Assembly: GCA_043817485.1 (NCBI GenBank)
Contig: JBDRGX010000053.1
Location: 1 to 12,574, forward strand
Direction: 5' to 3'
Length of the DNA: 12,574 nucleotides
DNA from: JBDRGX01 sp043817485 [NCBI: bacterium]
GTDB taxonomy: Bacteria; JBDRGX01
The position numbers and the translations under genes were made by a program. A model generated the notes under the pieces. The model had not been told where the DNA came from. It did no database searches and was given only the letters and a program-made list of their open reading frames with translations. Below are positions 7,924 through 12,574 of this stretch, piece by piece. Each line of letters starts with the position of its first letter. Positions within the stretch are counted from its first letter, which is position 1.

Positions 7924-9474
7924 TTACCTTTTTTTGTTAAGTGTTAAGAAAATTTTTTGAAAAAAATAAAATTTATTTATATTGAATAAACAAAAAATTA
8001 AACAATAAGATAATAAAAGAAAAAATATTGAAAAATTAGAAACTTCAATTGTAGATAATGGAAGTTTAGCAAAAAAAGCTACTACTTTTAAAAGAAAAGA
8101 TAAAACAATTTCATTGAAAAATCCTAATATTTTATCTATGGGCGAAAAAGTAATAAATGTTAATAAGCCCAATTGTAGACTTATTGTTGATAAAGGAATT
8201 GCTAATAAATTTGTAAAAATACCATAAGTATAAATAGTATTAAAATAATAAATACTAAGAGGTAAAAGTCCAATACAAACACATATTGAAGAAATCAATA
8301 TTTGAAAAAAATATTCTTTTATTTTTAGTAAGTATAAGTTTATTTTAGGTAGTTGTTCTAAATTCTTTTTTTTAATGGATTGTAAAATAGGTACCGAATA
8401 AATTAAAAAAATAATAGCCATAAATGAAAGTTGAAAACCAATATCAAATAAAAAACAAGGATTAAAAACTAATATTACAAAAGCAGATGCAGCCAAAAGA
8501 TTAAACATATTTGTATCCTTATCTAATAATTTTGCTAATAAAAAAAAAGCAGCCATAATAGAAGATCTTAAAACAGAACCTCTATAGCCCGTAATAGTTG
8601 CAAAGAAAAACAAAAATATTATACATAACAAATAATTAAGTTTTTTAGGAATTTTCATCAATTTTAAAAATAAAAAAATAAATCCTAAACATAAATTTAC
8701 ATGCATTCCACTTACTGCTAAAATATGTAAAGTTCCAGATTTTAGAAAAAAATTTTCTATTTCTGGAGTAATTTTTTCTCTTGTTCCTAATATAAAACCT
8801 TTTAATAGATTAGATGATGAAAAATTCATGGTTTTTTCTATTTTTTTTTCAAGCCATCTTTTAATTTTTAAATTTATATTTATAAACCAATTTCCTTTTA
8901 CCTTACCAATTTTTTTTATAAAATAATCTCCTTTTAAATAAATTATTCCACAAATTTTATTAGTAATAAGTATTTTTTTCCAATTTGATTGTTTTTGGTC
9001 ACTTATTTTTTCTAAAGAATATATTTTACCAGTAAAAAATAATTTATCACCATATTGATATTTATAAAAAGAATTTTTAATATAAAGCTTTATTTTCCCT
9101 TTGTAATTAAATTCTATACGAGGAAAAACTATTTTTTCAATATTTAAAGTTAAAGTAGTTTTTTTATTTGAAATTTCTGGATCATCTACAACTATAGCAT
9201 AAATTGTATATTTTCTATTTAATGCAAGATTTGTAATATGAGATTTAGTAAAATAATAATGTGTATTAATTTCGTAAATTAAAAAACCAGAAAATATTAA
9301 AATAAAAATTAAAGAAATGTCTTTTAAATATTTTAATTTAAAATAAGAAACTACAAAAAAAATTAATCCACAAAAATAAACCCATAAACTTAAAGATAAA
9401 GGAATATCTATATAAATACCAATTATTATTCCTAAAATATAACAAAAAAGAATTTTTACTAAAGGTTTATTCAT
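7924..9474 (-). CDS. comEC: ComEC/Rec2 family membrane protein, N-terminal/competence domain type
   Basis: ComEC forms the inner-membrane channel that passes single-stranded DNA during natural transformation. This protein has 516 residues. Two or three N-terminal membrane helices (about 1-65) precede a soluble OB-fold-like region (about 88-185, DUF4131 type). A polytopic competence domain runs from about 215 to the end, with GTLHILAVSGMHV (248-260), GYRGSVLRSSIMA near 296-308 and FDIGFQLSFMA near 343-353, all characteristic. The C-terminal metallo-beta-lactamase-like domain of full-length ComEC (usually 700-800 residues) is absent, and the coding region ends cleanly next to ndk with no frameshift seen. 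Its ATG overlaps the secG stop as ATGA. Whether it works in DNA uptake is unknown, and no other competence gene is in the window. Confidence 0.88.
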   Translation of the reverse strand: MNKPLVKILFCYILGIIIGIYIDIPLSLSLWVYFCGLIFFVVSYFKLKYLKDISLIFILIFSGFLIYEINTHYYFTKSHITNLALNRKYTIYAIVVDDPEISNKKTTLTLNIEKIVFPRIEFNYKGKIKLYIKNSFYKYQYGDKLFFTGKIYSLEKISDQKQSNWKKILITNKICGIIYLKGDYFIKKIGKVKGNWFININLKIKRWLEKKIEKTMNFSSSNLLKGFILGTREKITPEIENFFLKSGTLHILAVSGMHVNLCLGFIFLFLKLMKIPKKLNYLLCIIFLFFFATITGYRGSVLRSSIMAAFFLLAKLLDKDTNMFNLLAASAFVILVFNPCFLFDIGFQLSFMAIIFLIYSVPILQSIKKKNLEQLPKINLYLLKIKEYFFQILISSICVCIGLLPLSIYYFNTIYTYGIFTNLLAIPLSTISLQLGLLTFITFSPIDKILGFFNEIVLSFLLKVVAFFAKLPLSTIEVSNFSIFFLLLSYCLIFCLFNINKFYFFQKIFLTLNKKR

Positions 9475-9884
9475 TTTCCTTTAGATGGTTTTTTTTCTAC
9501 TTTTTCAGAAATAGGTTGTTGAGGTTGAGGAACATTAAGTTTTTTTGTTTCTTCTTTTTTTATTTCTTCTATAGATATTGATTTGGAACTTTTCGGAATT
9601 ACTTTTTTAGGGATAGTTTTTTCTATTTTTTCTTTTTTTAAAATAAATGGTTTTTTCTTACTTATAATAATACTTTGCGTTAAAGAAGTTATCATGAAAA
9701 TTGCTGCACAAACACCAGTTAATTTAACTAAAAAAGCAGTTGTTGTTTTAGCACCAAAAACTGGTTCTGATGAACTACTTCCAAAAGCACCACCTAATCC
9801 ATCATCTTTACCTTTTTGCAAAAGTATTATTATAATCAAAATTATACAAACAACAATATGAATAAATGTAAGTATTGATAACAT
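9471..9884 (-). CDS. secG: SecG, preprotein translocase subunit, with long charged tail
   Basis: SecG is the small subunit of the SecYEG channel and helps SecA-driven export. Two membrane helices are visible, about 4-22 and 50-74. Between them is LLQKGKDDGLGGAFGSSSSE and then PVFGAKTTTAFLVKLT, the diagnostic Gly/Ser loop. The first about 75 residues are a complete SecG. Residues 75-137 form a Lys/Glu/Pro-rich hydrophilic tail (with VPQPQQPISEKVEKKPSKGK) longer than in most homologues, though such tails do occur. ATG at 9884-9882 has a strong GAGGAGG four bases upstream. A promoter-like sequence lies just upstream, so this is probably the first gene of a run secG-comEC-ndk-glyA and perhaps TPR-zapA. 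Confidence 0.92.
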   Translation of the reverse strand: MLSILTFIHIVVCIILIIIILLQKGKDDGLGGAFGSSSSEPVFGAKTTTAFLVKLTGVCAAIFMITSLTQSIIISKKKPFILKKEKIEKTIPKKVIPKSSKSISIEEIKKEETKKLNVPQPQQPISEKVEKKPSKGK

Positions 9885-9926
9885 AAAACCTCCTCAAATT
9901 TATTAATTTTATAAAAATAACAAAAT

Positions 9927-9956
9927 TGTATAATGTTTAATTTTGTTGAAAGTCAA
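9927..9956 (-). promoter_or_regulatory. candidate promoter of the secG-comEC-ndk operon
   Basis: On the minus strand TTGACT (9956-9951) and TATACA (9932-9927) are 18 bases apart. Transcription would begin near 9920, leaving a short leader of about 35 bases before the secG ATG with its GAGGAGG site. Position and match are both better than background, but not proof. Confidence 0.45.
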
Positions 9957-10051
9957 GAAAAAATTTAATTTAAAAATATTATTTTTTTCAAATATTTTCA
10001 AGATACCAATGTTTTTTTATTTGTTAAATCTATTTTTTATTTTAGATCGAG

Positions 10052-10084
10052 AATATGAAATTTTCCAATCCAAAATTTCATATT
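10052..10084. repeat. 13-bp perfect inverted repeat (stem-loop) downstream of folK
   Basis: AATATGAAATTTT (10052-10064) and AAAATTTCATATT (10072-10084) are exact reverse complements with a 7-base loop CCAATCC. On the minus strand it lies about 60 bases beyond the folK stop, and no T-run follows on that strand, so it is not a standard intrinsic terminator. It could be an RNA 3'-end structure or a protein binding site. Confidence 0.6.
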
Positions 10085-10105
10085 GTTTTACTTTTGTTTA
10101 TATGG

Positions 10106-10133
10106 TGAACCGACGATTTAAATCGTCGGTTCA
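10106..10133. repeat. 28-bp perfect palindrome downstream of folK
   Basis: The half-site TGAACCGACGATTT is followed by its exact reverse complement AAATCGTCGGTTCA. It is much richer in GC than its surroundings and begins 12 bases after the folK stop on the minus strand. It could fold as a 12-bp stem with a TTAA loop. No T-run follows on either strand, so an intrinsic terminator is not supported. It may be a dispersed palindromic repeat or a dimeric protein site. Confidence 0.7.
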
Positions 10134-10144
10134 ATATGTAAAAT

Positions 10145-10636
10145 TTATGAATAAAAATTTACTTCACTTTCATCACTTACTTCTTTCAATAATTCTTTTA
10201 TGTTTTTATTTTCTACAGGATGAAGAATATTTTCATCAATTTCTGCTAATGGAATTAAAACAAATTTTCTTTGAATCATTTCTGAATGAGGAATTTCTAA
10301 AAAATCATTTTTGAAAATTATTTTTTCATAAAATAAAATATCAATATCAATTATTCGTGGTCCCCATTTATATTCTTTTTTTTTACCTATTTTTTTTTCA
10401 ATAATACTTAAATGTTGTATTAAATCAATTGGAGAAAAAAAAGTTTTTATTTTTATGACAGTATTGATAAATTTTGGTTGATTTTTTATCCCTATTGGTT
10501 CTGTTTCATAAAAAGAAGATTGTTTAATTATTTTTGTATTTGGTAATTTTTCTATCATTTCATAAGATTTTATAATATTATTTTTTCTATCACCAATATT
10601 AGAGCCAAAACCTAAATAAACTTCTTTAAAGGACAT
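10145..10636 (-). CDS. folK: 2-amino-4-hydroxy-6-hydroxymethyldihydropteridine pyrophosphokinase (HPPK)
   Basis: HPPK transfers pyrophosphate from ATP to the pterin, a step of folate synthesis in the cytoplasm. The 163 residues are full length. Motifs are VYLGFGSNIGDR at the N-terminus, SFYETEPIG with NQPKFINTV (pterin side, about 41-60), and WGPRIIDIDILFYE (91-104) with R94 and the metal-binding aspartates D97 and D99. IPHSEMIQRKFVLIPLAEI (115-133) follows. ATG at 10636-10634 overlaps the aminotransferase stop by 11 bases, so the two genes are translationally coupled. No folP or folB lies beside it here. The product supports the folate-dependent GlyA encoded downstream. No strong ribosome site precedes the start, which fits coupling. 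The identification is firm. Confidence 0.95.
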   Translation of the reverse strand: MSFKEVYLGFGSNIGDRKNNIIKSYEMIEKLPNTKIIKQSSFYETEPIGIKNQPKFINTVIKIKTFFSPIDLIQHLSIIEKKIGKKKEYKWGPRIIDIDILFYEKIIFKNDFLEIPHSEMIQRKFVLIPLAEIDENILHPVENKNIKELLKEVSDESEVNFYS

Positions 10637-11789
10637 TTTTTATTCTACTAATTGCTTCTTGTAATTTTACTTCATCTAATGTTAAAGAAATTCTAAAATA
10701 TCCTTCTCCATACTCACCAAATCCTATTCCTGGAGTAAAAACAACTCCTGTTTTTTCTAAAATATTTTGACAAAATTCTAATGATTTTTTTTCATTTGGA
10801 ACTGGAATCCATAAATATATAGTAGCTTTTGGTAATTCAATTTCTATTCCTATTTTTTTAAATTCACTTAATACAACTTCTCTTCTTTTTTGATAAATAT
10901 TTATATTTTGTTTTATACAATCTTGAGAACTTGTTAAAGCAGTAATAGCAGCATATTGAATTGGTTGAAAAACTCCAGAATCTACATTTTCTTTAACAGA
11001 GCCCAATGCTTTAATTAATTTTTTATTTCCTACTGCAAATCCAATTCTCCAACCAGTCATATTATAAGTTTTTGAAAGAGAATGAAATTCAATAGCACAA
11101 TCAAAAGATCCATCAATTTGAAAAATACTTGGAGCTTTGTAATTATTGAAACATATTTCAGAATAAGCATTATCATGAGCTATAATAATATTATATTTAT
11201 GGGCAAAATCAACAGCTTTTTTAAAAAATTCTAAAGAAGCTACTGCCCCAGTTGGATTATTTGGGTAATTAAGAAACATTATTTTTGCTTTATTTCTTAT
11301 ATTTTCTGGAATAACATCTAAATCTGGTAAAAAATCATTTTCTTTCAATAAAGGCATCATATAAGGAATTCCTTCTGCAAAAATAGTTCCGCTTTTATAA
11401 ACTGGATAAGCTGGATTTGGAACAAGAACAATATCTTCTTTGTTTATAAAAGCTAATGGAAAATGAAAAATTCCTTCTTTAGAACCAATTAAACTTACTA
11501 TTTCTTGATCTGGATTTAATTTTATATTAAATCTTTTTTCAAACCAAAAACTTACTGCTTTTCTAAATTCTAATAATCCATTATAAGAAGGATATTGATG
11601 ATTAACTGGATTTTGAACAGATTTAATCAAAGCATCAATAATGTGAGAAGGAGTAGGAATATCTGGATCTCCTATCCCAAGATTTATAATGTTTATGCCT
11701 TTACTCGCCACTTGTTTTTTTATTTCATCAATTTGAGCAAACAAATATTTAGGTAAATGGTTAATTTTATCAGAAAAAGAAAAACACAT
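10626..11789 (-). CDS. dapL: class I/II PLP aminotransferase, probable LL-diaminopimelate aminotransferase
   Basis: This PLP enzyme most likely makes LL-2,6-diaminopimelate directly from tetrahydrodipicolinate and glutamate, for lysine and peptidoglycan. The 387 residues suit the fold type I family. Motifs are INLGIGDPDIPTP (35-47), HQYPSYNGLLEFRKAV (64-79), the NYPNNPTGA loop with N178, HDNAYSEICF with D206, EFHSLSKTYNMTGWRIGF with PLP lysine K240 and R248, and a C-terminal YFRISL with the carboxylate-binding arginine. The IGDPD...PTP start, HDNAYSE and EFHSLSKTYNMTGWR are the pattern of DapL (the Moorella/Methanothermobacter-like branch). A related aspartate or alanine aminotransferase cannot be excluded because no other dap gene is in the window. 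ATG at 11789-11787 has a perfect AAAGGAGG upstream. It is probably the first gene of a two-gene unit with folK. Confidence 0.8.
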   Translation of the reverse strand: MCFSFSDKINHLPKYLFAQIDEIKKQVASKGINIINLGIGDPDIPTPSHIIDALIKSVQNPVNHQYPSYNGLLEFRKAVSFWFEKRFNIKLNPDQEIVSLIGSKEGIFHFPLAFINKEDIVLVPNPAYPVYKSGTIFAEGIPYMMPLLKENDFLPDLDVIPENIRNKAKIMFLNYPNNPTGAVASLEFFKKAVDFAHKYNIIIAHDNAYSEICFNNYKAPSIFQIDGSFDCAIEFHSLSKTYNMTGWRIGFAVGNKKLIKALGSVKENVDSGVFQPIQYAAITALTSSQDCIKQNINIYQKRREVVLSEFKKIGIEIELPKATIYLWIPVPNEKKSLEFCQNILEKTGVVFTPGIGFGEYGEGYFRISLTLDEVKLQEAISRIKNVL

Positions 11790-11802
11790 TTGATCCTCCT
11801 TT
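11790..11802 (-). promoter_or_regulatory. strong ribosome binding site of dapL-like gene
   Basis: AAAGGAGG followed by ATCAA stands directly before ATG. It is the strongest Shine-Dalgarno in the window and fixes the start. Confidence 0.7.
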
Positions 11803-12001
11803 TACAATAAAATAATGCAAATTACTTTATTTTTTTAGTATTTAATAAAAAAAGGGTTAAATAATATAAAATAGGTGATTTGTCAATATTTTTATAAAGT
11901 TTTTCTTTAAATATGTTGTAAAATTAAATTAGTTTATACTAAATTCCCGTATATGCTTAATTATGAAAAAGTTAGGAGTCAGAGAATTCAAAATGATAGT
12001 G
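11803..12001. other. non-coding gap between dapL-like gene and CRISPR repeats
   Basis: The part 11803-11940 is AT-rich and holds only the dapL leader and a possible -35 box. The part 11941-12001 is less AT-rich and resembles the sequence right of the repeats more than the housekeeping DNA. It contains no further recognisable CRISPR repeat. A short plus-strand frame begins at 11963 but runs straight through both CRISPR repeats and is not credible as a gene in its present form. Confidence 0.5.
11881..11886 (-). promoter_or_regulatory. possible -35 box (TTGACA) upstream of dapL-like gene
   Basis: The minus strand carries an exact TTGACA, about 90 bases before the start codon. The best -10-like hexamer, TATTAT at 11866-11861, is only 14 bases further on, which is too close. 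At a 17-base spacing only TATTTA is found. Either the promoter is atypical or the match is chance. Confidence 0.3.
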
Positions 12002-12098
12002 GTTTCAATCCACGCTCCCGCACGGAGAGCGACTTTTTGCAAAAATCATATCATTGACCGCCGTAGGTTTCAATCCACGCACCCGCACGGGGTGCGAC
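12002..12098 (-). CRISPR. two type I-C-like CRISPR repeats with one spacer
   Basis: Two 32-base repeats lie at 12002-12033 and 12067-12098 around a 33-base spacer (12034-12066). Both begin GTTTCAATCCACGC and end GCGAC on the plus strand. Their reverse complements begin GTCGC and end GTGGATTGAAAC, the classic form of type I-C repeats. Each folds into a 7-bp stem with a 5-base loop. The repeats differ at three positions, all in the stem, and all keep pairing in the minus-strand RNA (U-A to A-U, and G-U to G-C). The known 3' GAAAC end and the G-U pair both point to transcription from the minus strand, which would put the leader on the right, where a transposon-like fragment now lies. No cas gene is in the window, so the system type is inferred from the repeat only. 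It could be a relic or the end of a longer, disrupted array. Confidence 0.8.
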
Positions 12099-12284
12099 TG
12101 TTGCGTTAAATTCTGGAATGGAAGTTAGTATAAATAAAATAATTATCATGGATAAAAAATCAAAAAAGCAATGTGAAAACATTAAGAGAAAAATACCTTC
12201 AAGGTAATAAAAAAGAAAAAGGAGCTAATTTAGATGAGCTGATACACTATGTGCCACTTTCATTGGCAAGCACCCCCAAAAAAA
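12099..12284 (+). pseudogene. decayed transposase/integrase-like N-terminal fragment
   Basis: From ATG at 12148 the plus strand reads MDKKSKKQ, then shifts frame near 12171-12173 and continues VKTLREKYLQGNKKEKGANL and DELIHY, up to about 12244. From memory, this 'LREKYL..NKKEKG.iLDEF' pattern resembles the N-terminal helix-turn-helix region of DDE transposases (IS481-like/integrase type), where 'TGYNRKYAL..LA' normally follows. Here the next residues are VPLSLASTPKKIKI, as if a few codons had been lost. The reading frame then runs into the 3' end of the opposite-strand gene. The segment 12099-12147 (starting TGTTGCGTT) could be the element's terminal region, since it begins exactly where the CRISPR repeat ends. 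The rest of the transposase is missing. The frameshift and the likely deletion mark a pseudogene. The family is a recollection from the pattern and is not verified. Confidence 0.4.
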
Positions 12285-12574
12285 TTAAAATTCCAAATCT
12301 GTCCAATTACCAAACTCACCTTTCTTAAATTTATCACTGCTATCGGTAAAATAAACCCACCTGCCGTTGTTTGTTGTTGTGCCTGTGTTAGCAACCAAAC
12401 CACCAAATAATTTTTTGCCTTTTTTATTTTCTTCCTTAATATATTTTTGCAGTCCATCAGATTTTGGTCCAAAATCAGAAAATTGTGTCCCGTGCGGATC
12501 AAATAAACCAATTCTTCCGTCTTTAAATTTAACTACAAAGTCAACATAAAATGGTGTTTTGTCCTCATCGTAAG
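12285..12574 (-). CDS. C-terminal part of a large protein, probably type III Res / DEAD-DEAH helicase-like (cut by window)
   Basis: A minus-strand frame is open from the window edge to TAA at 12287-12285. It gives 95 residues starting YDEDKTPFYVDFVVKFKDGR, then IGLFDPHGTQFSDF, GLQKYIKEENKKGKKLFGGL, and ending GEFGNWTDLEF. There is no start, so it enters from the right. The text reads as a genuine protein (balanced composition, normal codon use), and other frames across it are poor. The 'FYVDFvV.f.dG.iGLFD.....GLQKYI' pattern recalls the C-terminal region of type III restriction Res subunits and related DEAD/DEAH helicase proteins, where a PD-(D/E)XK-like nuclease core can lie (D11 ... D25-P-H27). 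The usual Lys of D-x-K appears replaced by His. Family membership is inferred and rests on this fragment alone. Its place beside CRISPR repeats suits a defence role. Confidence 0.6.
   Translation of the reverse strand, partial: YDEDKTPFYVDFVVKFKDGRIGLFDPHGTQFSDFGPKSDGLQKYIKEENKKGKKLFGGLVANTGTTTNNGRWVYFTDSSDKFKKGEFGNWTDLEF

Noticed and set aside
9583-9861. 92-residue plus-strand frame
   Set aside because: It is antisense to secG. The hydrophobic character is a mirror of the SecG codons.
10085-10140. folK terminator made of the 28-base palindrome plus T-run
   Set aside because: No T-run follows the palindrome on either strand, so a standard intrinsic terminator cannot be supported. I keep it as a palindromic repeat.
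9943-10314. 123-residue plus-strand frame
   Set aside because: It spans the two hairpins and is antisense to folK. It is rich in F, L and S, as expected of antisense frames in AT-rich DNA.
11963-12109. 48-codon plus-strand frame running through both CRISPR repeats
   Set aside because: The repeats themselves generate the SIHAPARRAT-like text typical of spurious frames in type I-C arrays. Only its first ten codons are mentioned as a low-interest finding.
12234-12270. TGCCA/TGGCA hairpin near the 3' end of the right-edge gene as terminator
   Set aside because: The stem is only five base pairs and no T-run follows it on the minus strand. The T-run at 12280-12286 comes before it.
12260-12511. 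83-residue minus-strand frame beginning MVYLIRTG
   Set aside because: It overlaps in another register the more convincing open frame that ends at 12285 and comes in from the right edge. Its composition (runs of Q, T and hydrophobics) is not protein-like compared with that frame.
12367-12549. 60-residue plus-strand frame
   Set aside because: It is antisense to the convincing C-terminal coding fragment, with no ribosome site and no recognisable family.

Overview
The window is a very AT-rich bacterial segment. By eye its GC content is well under 30% in the housekeeping part. Every recognisable intact gene lies on the minus strand, so the text below follows transcription from right to left. ZapA, MurJ, SecG, ComEC and a DapL-type aminotransferase indicate a bacterium with peptidoglycan. 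An A/V-type ATPase replaces or accompanies the usual F-type enzyme at this locus. That combination occurs in spirochaetes, Thermus, some Firmicutes and many uncultivated candidate phyla, so I do not assign a taxon. TTG starts behind good Shine-Dalgarno sequences are used at least twice (glyA, murJ).

Layout: (1) 10145-11789 holds a dapL-like aminotransferase overlapping folK. (2) 9885-10144 is a spacer with two strong inverted repeats and a likely secG promoter. (3) 4975-9884 is a tight run of secG, comEC (N-terminal type, no nuclease-like domain), ndk, glyA and a TPR protein. secG and comEC overlap by ATGA, and comEC and ndk are 3 bases apart. (4) 4576-4902 is zapA. It is followed by a gap of about 320 bases (4254-4575) holding a mosaic inverted repeat whose short hairpins show compensatory changes. 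(5) 2015-4253 holds murJ overlapping yggS. (6) 1-1917 is the start of a V-type ATPase operon in the order E-C-F, with subunit F cut by the window edge. The catalytic A and B subunits are expected further left.

The right end, from about 11.94 kb, is different: it is richer in GC and looks accessory. It holds two type I-C-like CRISPR repeats around one 33-base spacer, a decayed transposase-like fragment on the plus strand, and the C-terminal 95 codons of a large protein on the minus strand entering from the right. That last protein resembles the C-terminus of restriction/helicase proteins of the type III Res or DEAD/DEAH kind. The three together suggest the edge of a defence or mobile-element island beside a housekeeping block. 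The two CRISPR repeats differ at three stem positions, and all three changes keep the hairpin paired if the array is read from the minus strand.

The housekeeping genes cover one-carbon metabolism (glyA, folK), nucleotide supply (ndk), protein export (secG), DNA uptake or membrane transport (comEC), cell wall and division (murJ, zapA, possibly dapL), PLP homeostasis (yggS, next to several PLP enzymes) and ion-motive energy (V-ATPase). I found no wholly new system. The most unusual items are the covarying repeats at 4.3-4.5 kb and the CRISPR/transposase/helicase junction at the right edge.
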